Part shown: in pieces, positions 1 to 8,536 of the stretch
Layout of the letters: every line of letters begins with the position of its first letter
Position numbering within the stretch: position 1 is the stretch's first letter
Source: Rummeliibacillus sp963792445
GTDB lineage: Bacteria; Bacillota; Bacilli; Bacillales_A; Planococcaceae
Length of the DNA stretch: 64,000 nt
Reading direction: 5' to 3'
Assembly: GCA_963792445.1 (NCBI GenBank)
Contig: CAWBWO010000013.1
Coordinates: 62,001 to 126,000, forward strand
Made by a program: the position numbers and the translations under genes
Notes under the pieces: generated by a model
Told to the model about the DNA's origin: nothing
Seen by the model: the letters and a program-made list of their open reading frames with translations, nothing else
The model's database searches: none

Positions 1-73
1 TGTAATAGGTTTTTCTTCAAATATCCATGTTGTTTCGTATGAAATTTATGAAGAACTTATTAGGAACAAAGAA

Positions 74-114
74 AAAAGAACTATTTCCTTTTATCAGAAA
101 GAAATAGTTCTTTT
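74..114. terminator. Bidirectional intrinsic terminator
   Basis: A perfect 14-bp stem (74-87 with 101-114) has an A-run on one side and a T-run on the other. It can end transcripts from either direction. The bases before it hold no gene I can support. Confidence 0.7.
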
Positions 115-239
115 CTAAATTTCAAATAACCAACTTAAAAGAAGTTGCTTTTCGCATTTTGTAATTTTTCTCATTTCTTTACTATTTTTCAGCTTTACAA
201 TATGACACTCAATAAAAGAGTTCTTAACTAATTTTTCCT

Positions 240-1142
240 CTAGCGATTTAACAAATCTTCCAAAGCTAACTCAAGTTTTGGATATAAAAACTCAAACCCT
301 TCTGCCATGAGCACTTTCGGTACAACTTTTTGCCCTTCAAGAACGAGTTTACTTTTTTGTCCAAGTAACAATTTCATGGCAAATGAAGGAACAGGAAGCC
401 AATGCGGACGTTTTAATACATAACCTATTGTTTTACCGAAATCCCTCATTCTCAAGGGGGAAGGAGATGTTACATTAACAGGTCCAGACAAATGCTCATG
501 GTTAATAGTAAATGATATGGCTCTGACAACATCTGAGACGTGAACCCATGATACCCATTGTTCACCTGAACCAACCGTCCCGCCCACGAATAATTTATAT
601 GGCAGAGTCATTAGAGGTAAAGCGCCACCATCACAACCTAGTACAACTCCGAATCTCGTAAAGACAGTACGTACACCATACATTTCCACTTGTTTTGCTT
701 TCGATTCCCAATCATATACAGTCCTACCCAGAAAGTCGTTTGCTATATCTTTTGACTCTTCTGTATAGACAACCTCATTTGATACAGGATAAATGCCGAT
801 TGCACTTGCATTGATTAATACAGAAGGCTTTTGAGGCAAAGTTTCAATAATCCTTATTAACTCATCAGTTGCTACCATTCGACTGTTATAGATTTGCTTT
901 TGATGTGTTGCATTCCATCTGCCAGCGTTGATTGAAACACCTGCTAAGTTAATAAATGCATCCACATTCTCTAATTTCTTCTCTGGATAAGCGCCTTCCG
1001 TTAACCACACAACATACGATTCACTCTTTGATGAAATCTTTTCCTTCCTTGTTAGGATTACAACTTCATGACCTTCCGCTATTAAAAGATCAGTTAATTT
1101 CTTCCCAATAAATCCTGAACCACCTGCTATTACTATTTTCAT
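240..1142 (-). CDS. TIGR01777-type SDR epimerase (YfhF-like)
   Basis: This 300-residue protein belongs to the atypical short-chain dehydrogenase/epimerase family TIGR01777 (B. subtilis YfhF, E. coli YfcH). Its N-terminus carries the Rossmann dinucleotide-binding motif GGSGFIGKKL near residues 7-16. The family signatures INLAGVSI and NASAIGIYP follow, and the C-terminal DUF1731-type segment with VVPKVLMAEGFEF and YP is present. Length is normal for the family. The true substrate is unknown for the family; NAD(P) binding is expected. It is a single gene, with an AAGGGG-like ribosome binding site just upstream of the ATG at 1142. Confidence 0.85.
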   Translation of the reverse strand: MKIVIAGGSGFIGKKLTDLLIAEGHEVVILTRKEKISSKSESYVVWLTEGAYPEKKLENVDAFINLAGVSINAGRWNATHQKQIYNSRMVATDELIRIIETLPQKPSVLINASAIGIYPVSNEVVYTEESKDIANDFLGRTVYDWESKAKQVEMYGVRTVFTRFGVVLGCDGGALPLMTLPYKLFVGGTVGSGEQWVSWVHVSDVVRAISFTINHEHLSGPVNVTSPSPLRMRDFGKTIGYVLKRPHWLPVPSFAMKLLLGQKSKLVLEGQKVVPKVLMAEGFEFLYPKLELALEDLLNR

Positions 1143-1456
1143 CTTTTCACCCCTGTTGAAGAAATAATGAAACAGTCATTTTTTTAAAAATAAATATCCT
1201 TGGAAAAGTTGATAACCAACTTGTTTCAACAATTTAAAGTCTGCTCTCGTCTCTACCCCCTGCTTGGTTTGCGAGGCAATCTGCCGATTTGTCTTAATAA
1301 TTACTTTAACAAAAATATCCCAAAAAGTAGAAGAAACACGTTAACAAACTTCTATAGTTACGCAAGATTTTGTGGAAATTTCTACAGCAGCTGAAATCCT
1401 AGATGAACAAGCGCATAAATTTAGGAGGATACTTTATTAAAATAATTGAACTATAA

Positions 1457-1600
1457 GTACCCTATGGTAAAGTGGAACATCTTAAAGGTAAATTAGGAAT
1501 TGGCGTCTTTAGTCCCGCAATTGATGAAATCGGGAATAGTGTCGCTGGCATGAAATTTATTGAGAGTCTTTCAAAGAAATATGATTTGAGTATTTTTTAG
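1457..1600 (+). pseudogene. C-terminal remnant of glutaminase
   Basis: The reading frame 1457-1600 encodes about 47 residues. They contain GIGVFSPAIDEIGNSVAG and end in KKYDLSIF, which matches the C-terminal end of bacterial glutaminase (glsA/YbgJ/YlaM family). A stop codon (TAA at 1454) precedes it and there is no start codon or catalytic serine region. The upstream 300 bases no longer read as glutaminase. This is a gene relic, sitting directly before a terminator that probably served the intact gene. The identification rests on the characteristic C-terminal motif. Confidence 0.6.
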
Positions 1601-1626
1601 GAGTCTTTTATAGGGGAGAGAGAAAA

Positions 1627-1659
1627 AAAAAACGGTCAAGTAGGTTTTGGCCGTTTTTT
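1627..1659 (+). terminator. Intrinsic terminator after glutaminase remnant
   Basis: A 13-bp stem (1627-1639 with 1647-1659, one G-T pair) flanked by A and T runs can terminate in both directions. The rest of 1143-1735 outside the remnant holds nothing I recognise; the short frame at 1200-1394 looks spurious. Confidence 0.65.
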
Positions 1660-1735
1660 GTATAGGGTCTATATAGGTTCCTAAGTTATTACTGCAATCG
1701 GTAAATAGATTTAGAGTGAAATTCAAATAAGTAAT

Positions 1736-2308
1736 TTAACTTTTCGACTGAAAATAATGTTCCGCCACAAGCTTCCAATCTTCTACAAACATTTTCCATA
1801 GATTCGGACGACGCCTTACAGCTAATGGATGATAGGCAACGGTTGTTTGGAAACCCTGTACCTCATGAAATTTTCCTCGGAGCGATTTTACATCTGTTTT
1901 TGGATCTTGGAAGAATGATTGTACGGCAACATTTCCAAGACAAACAATAAAATTTGGTTTTGTAATCTGTAACTGTTGGTGTAGATGTTGTATGCAGATT
2001 TCTCTCGTTTTTTCTTTATCATAAGCTCGTTTAGGTTTTCTCTTAAGTACATAGGTGACGTATAAGTCATCCACTGTTAATCCTACTTCACTTGATGCCT
2101 TTTGCAATGTTTGTCTTGTTCCGCAGACAAAGGGGGTGTTCTCCTGATCCTCACGTGCTCCAGGATTGTCCAATAGAATCAGAATAGGTGCTTTAGGATT
2201 TCCCTCACCCCAAATCATTCGAGAGCCCTGTTGAATAAGCCCACATTCGTCACAATTAATGAGATTTTCCGGTGTTTTGTCTTCTGGCCATAAACAAAAA
2301 TCTGGCAA
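1736..2308 (-). CDS. Uracil-DNA glycosylase superfamily protein (family 4-like)
   Basis: This 190-residue protein has the fold signatures of the uracil-DNA glycosylase superfamily, which removes damaged bases from DNA. Motif 1 reads NPGAREDQ (residues 48-55), equivalent to the GEAPGxxED loop of family 4 enzymes. Motif 2 reads AYHPLAVRRRP near residue 160. VCLGNVAVQ (about 120-129) matches the core strand. A Cys pair at residues 19 and 22 resembles part of the iron-sulfur cluster site, but I cannot place all four ligands. It lies alone on the minus strand with an AAGGAGG-type site before ATG 2308. True base specificity cannot be told from sequence. Confidence 0.75.
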   Translation of the reverse strand: MPDFCLWPEDKTPENLINCDECGLIQQGSRMIWGEGNPKAPILILLDNPGAREDQENTPFVCGTRQTLQKASSEVGLTVDDLYVTYVLKRKPKRAYDKEKTREICIQHLHQQLQITKPNFIVCLGNVAVQSFFQDPKTDVKSLRGKFHEVQGFQTTVAYHPLAVRRRPNLWKMFVEDWKLVAEHYFQSKS

Positions 2309-2401
2309 ATAATTTCCTCCTTAAAAGTATTTCCGCTAGCACTGATGAAGTTTATTTATGTTGCGCAAACCGGTTAATTTCATGAATGTTGCGGAGGGAG
2401 T

Positions 2402-4162
2402 TTACGTAAAATTAATTTCCCCTATTATATTTAAACATTCAAGAAGTAAAAACAAATAAGAAGTGGTTGCAGAGTCTTTTAAGTCTTTTCCAATAATAGC
2501 TTCTATCTTTTTTAGTCGATATTGAATACCACCTAGGGATAAGGAGAGATCTTTCATCGTTTTTTCTAATTTCCCTGAATTTTTTAAGTAGATAAAAAGA
2601 GTATAGAGTAATTCATTTGATTTTGTATTAGTGAGTAATTCTCCTAATTCTTTTTGTGCAAGGTTGATGATTTCGTCGCTATCCATTTTTTGCAGGACAG
2701 TGCCTAATAAGCCTAACTCTGAGTAATTTAAAAGTATATCTTTTCTAGGAGCATTCATTGCTTGTTCAGCCTGTACGACCGATTGATTGAAATCTTCTAA
2801 GTGGTTAAATTTATTACTAATACCAACTGAAAAATTAACATGATTATATCGATTACATAATTCTTTAATTATGGTCTCGATTTTTCTTTTAAAAATGGAA
2901 TCGTCATTTATTGAATAGATAAATACAATAATATATTCTACTTTTTGAGTTACTAACCCGTTTACATTATATATTTTCAATAACTTGGAAATTTGCAAAA
3001 CTAGATTGTATTGATCGACAGAGACATCTGTTGTCTTTTTGGTATTATATTTAATTGCTAGTGTGATAAAGTCGTTTGTTATTTGAGGATTAATGAACTG
3101 AGCCTGATTTAAAAGTTCGTTGTTATTCTTAAATTGTTCATTGATTAACCGATCCAAAAATGAAATCTTGAGACGTTCTGCTGTTTCAAATTTCACTTTA
3201 TCATTAAGAAAATAAAGAGTAGATACAGAAACAAGTCTTTCTAAAAATAGATAATCATTAGAGTCAATATTGTTCGAATTATATAAGAAAGAACATGTTG
3301 CAAACAATTGATTTTCTATATAAATGGGCGAAGTTAAAGTATGGTAATTATCTATTTTTAATCTAGTCGTTTTCGTACATTTTTTAATATCTAGTGGATA
3401 AGAACGAAAGTGTTTTAAAGCAGTTTCGTTTAATCCCGCGTGTACCATTAATTTTCCGAGTTGGTTGGAAATAAAAACAGGAACATTTAGAATGGAATAC
3501 GCAGATTGTATTATTTGTTGGATATTGTTTTGCTTAATAACAGATTCTGTTAATTCACTATGATATTTCGTCACTTTATTTAGTAAGTTATGTTTCTCCA
3601 GTAATTTATCATAAGTATCTTCAAGTTCGTTTAAAATCGTTTGATTATTAAAATCTAATCCTTCATTCATCCACTCTTTTTTCGTTTTTACTTGAAAGGA
3701 ACAATGTTGATCTCCTTTTGATCTACAAGTGATTTCCCTAACAAGTATTTCCTCCATAAATGCGTGTGATAAAATGCCACTTGCAAAGCCGCTTAAGGTG
3801 TAACAAGAACATTCAGAGGCTTTCCCTAAAAAGTCTAGGTGTATATCCACTTCAAAAGAATCATGCCAGATTCCAAAACCATTTTGCTGATATAAACGTC
3901 TTTCTTCATCGAAATAATTAATTTTATTATTATAAGTGATTGCTGATATATGCCCCAAATTAACATGTTCCTTTATTAAATCATCCATTGTTAAGTTCTT
4001 TTTTTGTCTATCCGTTTCTCGGGATTCTCCTAATTCTTTTCCAAATTGGAATAAGATCTTTTTTGCTCGATCAACTCCCATATTTTCAATCAACGTCTTT
4101 CTTAGTAAACCGAATGACTGTGATGTAATAACAATTTCAGAAGCCATATTGGTAGATTTCAT
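2402..4162 (-). CDS. XylR_N/V4R sensor with PucR-type HTH: aromatic-responsive regulator
   Basis: This 586-residue protein combines modules in an unusual way. Residues about 10-105 resemble XylR_N (activator of aromatic catabolism), with motifs such as FGLLRKTLIENMG. Residues about 115-175 form a V4R small-molecule-binding domain with conserved Cys/His (SGFASGILSHAF, SKGDQHCSFQV). The C-terminal 70 residues are a PucR/CdaR-like helix-turn-helix (SLSLGGIQYRLKKIEAI). Sigma-54 AAA domains normally found with XylR_N are absent, so it should act on ordinary sigma-A promoters. It is divergent from the meta-cleavage genes starting at 4324, which it probably controls in response to a phenolic ligand. 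That last point is inference from position and domain type. Confidence 0.75.
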   Translation of the reverse strand: MKSTNMASEIVITSQSFGLLRKTLIENMGVDRAKKILFQFGKELGESRETDRQKKNLTMDDLIKEHVNLGHISAITYNNKINYFDEERRLYQQNGFGIWHDSFEVDIHLDFLGKASECSCYTLSGFASGILSHAFMEEILVREITCRSKGDQHCSFQVKTKKEWMNEGLDFNNQTILNELEDTYDKLLEKHNLLNKVTKYHSELTESVIKQNNIQQIIQSAYSILNVPVFISNQLGKLMVHAGLNETALKHFRSYPLDIKKCTKTTRLKIDNYHTLTSPIYIENQLFATCSFLYNSNNIDSNDYLFLERLVSVSTLYFLNDKVKFETAERLKISFLDRLINEQFKNNNELLNQAQFINPQITNDFITLAIKYNTKKTTDVSVDQYNLVLQISKLLKIYNVNGLVTQKVEYIIVFIYSINDDSIFKRKIETIIKELCNRYNHVNFSVGISNKFNHLEDFNQSVVQAEQAMNAPRKDILLNYSELGLLGTVLQKMDSDEIINLAQKELGELLTNTKSNELLYTLFIYLKNSGKLEKTMKDLSLSLGGIQYRLKKIEAIIGKDLKDSATTSYLFLLLECLNIIGEINFT

Positions 4163-4204
4163 CTATAAGTCTCCTATATGTAAAGTTATTTTTAATAAAG
4201 TACG

Positions 4205-4218
4205 TAATTGTACAATTA
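4205..4218. promoter_or_regulatory. Palindrome between regulator and aromatic operon, candidate operator
   Basis: A perfect 14-bp palindrome, TAATTGTACAATTA, lies in the divergent intergenic region 4163-4323. Its position suits binding by the regulator encoded at 2402-4162. No binding data exist, and AT-rich palindromes can arise by chance. Confidence 0.35.
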
Positions 4219-4323
4219 TATTAATTGAAATTTTCAGAATTTACAATAAAAAGAGAAATGATAATCATTCTTTTAATCTTATATGATGGTTTTAGCGTTA
4301 AAAACGAATTGGAGGGGAATTCA

Positions 4324-5187
4324 ATGGTATCATATGAAATTAAAAAAATTCAGACTGGAGACTTTCAGACAGTTTATTGTGAAGCTGGAGCTAATAATTC
4401 AGAAGTGATTTTTTTCTTACACGGATCAGGACCAGGTGCAACAGGTGAATCAAATTGGAAAGCAGCATTACAAATCTTAGGGGAAAAGTATCATGTTTTT
4501 GCACCGGATTTAGTTGGTTTTGGGAATACAGAAATCCCTGAAGATACGAATCTAACATTCTGGCAATGGACAACTTTACGTGTAAAACAAGTTTTGAAAA
4601 TTATGGATCATCATAAGATAGAAAAAGCAAATTTAGTAGGGAATTCTATGGGAGGAGTTATTTCTCTAAACGCTCTCATGCAAGCCTCTGATCGATTTAA
4701 TAAAGTTGTTCTAATGGGCAGTGGAGGAGGAGTTACAAAAGGAGCAACTCCAGAAATAGTACGTATGAAAGATTTCTTTAAAAATCCAACTATTGAAGAC
4801 TTCCGTAATTTAATTACTTGGTTTTTGTATGACGAAAGTGTCTTGGAAGATAAATTAGAAGAAATTATTCAAAATCGATATGAAGTGATTATGCGACCTG
4901 AAGTTCAAAAATTATATCCAACATTGTTTCCTCCAAATCCGTTTGAATTACTAATTCCTCCAAGTGCCTTAAGAAGAATTAAACAGCAAGTGTTACTCAT
5001 ACATGGGTATGAGGATCAATTTGTGCCAAAAGAAAGTAGTTTGAGTTTAATGGAACATATTCCTAATGCGGAGTTGGTTCTATTAAAACAATGTGGGCAT
5101 TGGGTACAAATTGAACAAGAAGAGCGTTTTATTCAATTAGTTGATCAATTTCTTGATACAAAAAGTGCTTCAGTATCATTAACTTAG
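4324..5187 (+). CDS. Alpha/beta hydrolase, meta-cleavage product hydrolase type
   Basis: This 287-residue hydrolase resembles enzymes (BphD, HsaD, MhpC) that cut the C-C bond of ring-opened meta-cleavage products. The oxyanion motif HGSGPG (33-38) is typical of that group. The catalytic triad can be read as Ser108 in GNSMGG, Asp231 in GYEDQF and His259 in CGHW. The start at 4324 is chosen because GGAGGGG lies seven bases upstream; a longer frame from 4225 has no such site. The monooxygenase gene begins 11 bases after its stop, so the three genes form an operon. The chemical substrate is not readable from sequence. Confidence 0.85.
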   Translation: MVSYEIKKIQTGDFQTVYCEAGANNSEVIFFLHGSGPGATGESNWKAALQILGEKYHVFAPDLVGFGNTEIPEDTNLTFWQWTTLRVKQVLKIMDHHKIEKANLVGNSMGGVISLNALMQASDRFNKVVLMGSGGGVTKGATPEIVRMKDFFKNPTIEDFRNLITWFLYDESVLEDKLEEIIQNRYEVIMRPEVQKLYPTLFPPNPFELLIPPSALRRIKQQVLLIHGYEDQFVPKESSLSLMEHIPNAELVLLKQCGHWVQIEQEERFIQLVDQFLDTKSASVSLT

Positions 5188-5198
5188 GGGGTCGACAT

Positions 5199-6362
5199 AT
5201 GACGGTTATTATGAAAGATGAGAGAATCCATAACAAGCTGATGGAAAGTGCAAAACGTATTGGGATGATTGCAGAGAAAGAGGCTTTAGAAGCTGATAAA
5301 AATGGTTCCCTTTCACAAAATGTTATCAATATTCTTATGGAAGAAGAAATTCATCGCTTAATTTTGCCGAAAGTCTATGGCCATCCACAAATTGATTTTA
5401 AAACGTATACCGATTTTATCCAAAAAGTTGGGTTTCATAACTTATCTGCAGCTTGGTTAACTTATTTTTATTCATTGCACAATTCATGGACTACGCTTCT
5501 TCCAAAACATCGGATGGATGAGATTGTAGGTGACGGCGGTCTATTGGCCGATATTTTTGCTCCGGTCGGTAAAGTTGAACAGGTAGAAGGTGGATTTTTA
5601 CTATCTGGCAAATGGAATTTTGTAAGCGGTATCAATTATGCAACTTGGGTTTCATTAGGTGCAACCCACCAATTTGATGGAGATCCAATGCCGAGTCGAA
5701 TAGGATTATGTTTAAGAGTTTCCGAATTACAAGTTATCGAAAATTGGGATTCAATTGGGTTACGAGGCAGTGGAAGTAATACGGTAATCGCGGATAAACT
5801 ATTTGTTCCTAATGATATGGTTTTCCGCTTTTCAGATGCAATCGATGGTACAGCGTTTAATTCATCAATTGATCAAGACTATTTATATAAATATGCTCCA
5901 TTTTTCCCTGCATTTTATGTTGGTTTCCCTGCAATGGCATTAGGGGGAGCAGAGAGAGTATTAGTTGAATTTAAAGAAAGAACAAAGAAACGAGTACGAC
6001 TTGATGGTTCGAATGAAGGGGAGTCTCCAAAAAGCCAAAGGGTACTTGCGGAACTAACGTTGAAGTACAAGGCGGGAAAAGGTTTGATGAACGAATATAT
6101 TCACATGTTGGAAAGTGGAAGAGACACACACCATCCAGCTGAATTCAATGCAATCCGAGTGAAAATAATTCAGGAATGTATCGATATCGCTTCAAAAGCC
6201 ACTCTTACACTTGGCGCAACTGCATTGCTAAAAGGAAGTCCGCTCGAAATGATTACAAGAGATCTAACTGCGATAGGAGCTCATATTACATCTTTATACG
6301 AAGACGGAATTAGCAATTATGGCAAGGTCTTGTTCGATGTTCCAACATTTTGTTTAGGATAA
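5199..6362 (+). CDS. Flavin-dependent monooxygenase, acyl-CoA dehydrogenase fold (HsaA-like)
   Basis: This 387-residue protein has the acyl-CoA dehydrogenase fold of two-component flavin monooxygenases such as HsaA, the HpaH/C2-type 4-hydroxyphenylacetate hydroxylase and DszC. Recognisable pieces are SGKWNFVSGINYATWVSLGA-like strand sequence near residues 130-150 (FAD region), WDSIGLRGSGSNT near 185-198, and a helical C-terminal domain. These enzymes ortho-hydroxylate a phenol using reduced flavin supplied by a separate reductase. Placement before an extradiol dioxygenase supports conversion of a phenol to a catechol. No intact reductase gene is nearby (see 7383-7520). Confidence 0.8.
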   Translation: MTVIMKDERIHNKLMESAKRIGMIAEKEALEADKNGSLSQNVINILMEEEIHRLILPKVYGHPQIDFKTYTDFIQKVGFHNLSAAWLTYFYSLHNSWTTLLPKHRMDEIVGDGGLLADIFAPVGKVEQVEGGFLLSGKWNFVSGINYATWVSLGATHQFDGDPMPSRIGLCLRVSELQVIENWDSIGLRGSGSNTVIADKLFVPNDMVFRFSDAIDGTAFNSSIDQDYLYKYAPFFPAFYVGFPAMALGGAERVLVEFKERTKKRVRLDGSNEGESPKSQRVLAELTLKYKAGKGLMNEYIHMLESGRDTHHPAEFNAIRVKIIQECIDIASKATLTLGATALLKGSPLEMITRDLTAIGAHITSLYEDGISNYGKVLFDVPTFCLG

Positions 6363-6374
6363 GGGGGAGATAAA

Positions 6375-7373
6375 ATGGTGCAGTTCAACGTTTTACCGGA
6401 GATTGCTAAGTTAGGTCATGTAGCTTTGGTTTCAACAGATTTAGAGAAATCCTTATGGTTCTTTAAAGAGGTAGTGGGATTAGAAGAAACAGAAGAAGTA
6501 GATGGCGTACATTATTTACGTGCTTGGGGTGACTTTGAGCATCATACATTATCTTTAACAGCTGGTCCAGAATCACGAGTGGACCACATTGCCTTGAAGG
6601 CAAAGAGACGTGAAGATGTAGAAAACTTTGCGGTATTGTTAGAGGACGCCGGGGTAGAAGTATTAAAAGTTGAGGCTGGAGTTGAAAAAGGACAAGGGGA
6701 GGCAATTCGTTTCCAACTACCAAGTGGACATAATTTTGAAATCTATTTTGATATGGAAAAGACGAAAGCAAATGCTGAACGTAAAGCCGCATTAAAAAAT
6801 CAAACGTATAAGGCATGGAGAAAAGGTATTTCGCCAAGACGAATTGATCATGTGAACATAGGGACAAATGGTGACCCAAATATTGTCATCAACTTCTTGG
6901 CTGAAAAGCTTGGATTCAAGATTCGTGAGTATATAAAAGCACCAACTGATGGGATGATGGGTGCATGGATGAGTGTGACACCATTAGTACATGATGTTGC
7001 AGTCATGGGAGATCCAACGTTTAATTCTCCACATGAACTTCATCACCTTGCTTATTGGTCAGATAATGCACAGGATATTTTAAGAGCTGCTGATATTTTA
7101 TGTGAACATGGCATTCAATTTATCGGACCTGGAAAACATGGAATTACGCAAGCCTTGTATCTATATGCTATAGATCCAGGTAGTGGAGTGCGTTTAGAGT
7201 TATTCTCAAATGGTTATTTAATCTTTGAACCAGATTGGGAACCAATAGAGTGGACATTAGAAGAAATGAAACTAGGGTTTACTTACTGGGGTGAGCAAGC
7301 AGGTGCTAGACCAGAAGGACAAGAATTTACGATTAATGCAGGCCCAGCGAAAATTACTGTGGCAAATGATTAG
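6375..7373 (+). CDS. Extradiol ring-cleavage dioxygenase (type I, VOC fold)
   Basis: This 332-residue enzyme belongs to the two-domain vicinal-oxygen-chelate dioxygenases (catechol 2,3-dioxygenase, BphC, HsaC). The iron ligands can be placed at His159 (DHVNIG), His224 (HELHHLAYW) and Glu275 (RLELFS), with spacing like that of XylE and BphC. The N-terminal non-catalytic domain begins LGHVALVSTDLEKS. It would open a catechol ring next to the hydroxyls, giving the substrate of the hydrolase at 4324. The start follows AAGGGGGAG. It is 12 bases after the monooxygenase stop. Confidence 0.88.
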   Translation: MVQFNVLPEIAKLGHVALVSTDLEKSLWFFKEVVGLEETEEVDGVHYLRAWGDFEHHTLSLTAGPESRVDHIALKAKRREDVENFAVLLEDAGVEVLKVEAGVEKGQGEAIRFQLPSGHNFEIYFDMEKTKANAERKAALKNQTYKAWRKGISPRRIDHVNIGTNGDPNIVINFLAEKLGFKIREYIKAPTDGMMGAWMSVTPLVHDVAVMGDPTFNSPHELHHLAYWSDNAQDILRAADILCEHGIQFIGPGKHGITQALYLYAIDPGSGVRLELFSNGYLIFEPDWEPIEWTLEEMKLGFTYWGEQAGARPEGQEFTINAGPAKITVAND

Positions 7374-7382
7374 GAGGATTAG

Positions 7383-7520
7383 AATTTCTTTGACTCCAAA
7401 ATTAGTAGTGATTTCGATTGGTCACAAGGCACGCAAATAGCATATGAAGTTGTTTCAAAACATGTTGAAGATGAGCACACTCTTTTCATAGGAAAAGGAA
7501 TAGATATTCATTTGGAAGAA
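7383..7520 (+). pseudogene. Possible flavin reductase remnant
   Basis: An AGGAGG site (7372-7377) is followed by TTG at 7390, but that frame stops at 7440 after reading TPKLVVISIG. Another frame, open from 7383, reads AYEVVSKHVEDEHTLFIGKG and then IDIHLEE. That ending resembles the C-terminal half of HpaC/HsaB-type flavin reductases (the DHTLFIGEV stretch). I infer the debris of the reductase partner of the monooxygenase. The match is short and unverified. Confidence 0.35.
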
Positions 7521-7557
7521 AAAAATCCTTGTGGTTTTTCACCGCGAGGATTTTTTT
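7520..7557 (+). terminator. Intrinsic terminator of the aromatic operon
   Basis: A stem of about 15 bp with G-T pairs (7520-7534 with 7542-7556) encloses a TTTTTCA loop and ends in a T-run. Confidence 0.75.
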
Positions 7558-7562
7558 GGATA

Positions 7563-7838
7563 TTAATAAAGGGTAGGAGTAGGATTACAGGCAACAGCGT
7601 CTATGAATCTTGGATCAATTCCGTAGAATACCCAGAAGGCACCGTTCCATCGATATCCTGTTATTTCCCCATATTCCACACGAGTTGGGTAAAACCAGAA
7701 TTGTTCCCCAGTTATAAGCCATACATAAGTATTTTCATATAGACAGTCGATGATATAGGATACAGAAGGTTTTGGTGGTATGAAAGTTGGTGGAGGGAAT
7801 TGTGGTTGCATCGAACCCCCTGGTTGGAAAAATCCCAT
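7563..7838 (-). CDS. Small aromatic-rich protein of a Bacillales family
   Basis: This 91-residue protein opens with a Pro/Gln-rich segment (MGFFQPGGSMQPQFPPP) followed by a compact Tyr/Trp-rich domain containing CLYENTYVWL, FWFYPTRV, ITGYRW and FYGIDPRFID. The arrangement is that of a family of short proteins common in spore-forming Bacillales, often in several copies per genome. I do not know its function. The site AAAGGAG precedes the ATG by eight bases, supporting expression. Confidence 0.65.
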   Translation of the reverse strand: MGFFQPGGSMQPQFPPPTFIPPKPSVSYIIDCLYENTYVWLITGEQFWFYPTRVEYGEITGYRWNGAFWVFYGIDPRFIDAVACNPTPTLY

Positions 7839-7975
7839 TTGATTTCACTCCTTTTCGATTAAATCCTCCACATTATATGTTGAAACGAATCAAAATGATT
7901 ATAAACGGGTCAATGTATGTGTGGCATAATTTCCACATACCGTATATATTAAAAATATTTTTCTATTATATGTAA

Positions 7976-8022
7976 AGAAAAAGACGACTCAAAATTCACT
8001 TTTGAATTTTTGAGTCGTCTTT
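7976..8022. terminator. Intrinsic terminator downstream of DUF1540 gene
   Basis: A stem of about 18 bp (7981-7998 with 8003-8021, one bulge) is bordered by A-rich and T-rich sequence, and suits termination of the minus-strand gene at 8041. Confidence 0.7.
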
Positions 8023-8040
8023 GAAAAAATTAACCACTTA

Positions 8041-8265
8041 TTAAGAAGAAAATTTAGACTTTTGTTTGAATGTTTTACAACATGTCTCTCCAGAATGATT
8101 AGCTTCTTCTTTACGACTTTTCATGTCAAAATCCTGAGAAAATTCCTCTTTATCATAATTAGACTGATAGTCCATGTCCACTGTTATTTTACTTGCTCCA
8201 CATATATTGCCTTTTGCATGAAAAAAGCAATTTGATACTGTGCAGTTAACTTCTACGTTTGGCAT
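8041..8265 (-). CDS. DUF1540 domain protein
   Basis: This 74-residue protein has four spaced cysteines in the DUF1540 pattern: NCTVSNCFFH, GNICGASKI and the C-terminal ETCCKTF. The domain is a small Cys-rich, probably metal-binding unit common in sporulating Firmicutes. Its role is unknown. AT-rich intergenic sequence 8266-8469 shows no other gene. A second DUF1540 gene lies at 51206. Confidence 0.8.
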   Translation of the reverse strand: MPNVEVNCTVSNCFFHAKGNICGASKITVDMDYQSNYDKEEFSQDFDMKSRKEEANHSGETCCKTFKQKSKFSS

Positions 8266-8469
8266 AATAATCGCTCCTATAATTTATAATAAAAAGAAAA
8301 TTTTTAGATGTCTGTATCAATTAATTTATCCAAGTTATCAAAAATAATTCAAAAATAAATAAAAAGGAAAGGTAGAATGAATAAAATTTGCGGAGTGGAA
8401 CCAATTGTGCATGGGAGCAGATAATGTTTTTACCTCAAGCTTTTTTTCCTTTTTGCTACTAAAAACACA

Positions 8470-8493
8470 ACACTTTCTTATTGGAGAAAGTGT
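8470..8493 (-). terminator. Intrinsic terminator after GntP remnant
   Basis: A 9-bp stem (8470-8478 with 8485-8493) is followed on the minus strand by a short T-rich tract. Confidence 0.45.
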
Positions 8494-8536
8494 GTAATCT
8501 GGGGTTAAAAAAAGATGACTCCGGTAAATACCGAAA

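Noticed and set aside
2..118. Open frame at the left edge, possible C-terminus of an outside gene
   Set aside because: It runs through the terminator stem and has no recognisable motif.
1200..1394. 64-codon plus-strand frame
   Set aside because: No ribosome binding site, no known family, composition typical of random AT-rich sequence between the epimerase and the glutaminase relic.
4225..4323. N-terminal extension of the hydrolase
   Set aside because: No ribosome binding site; the site GGAGGGG favours 4324.
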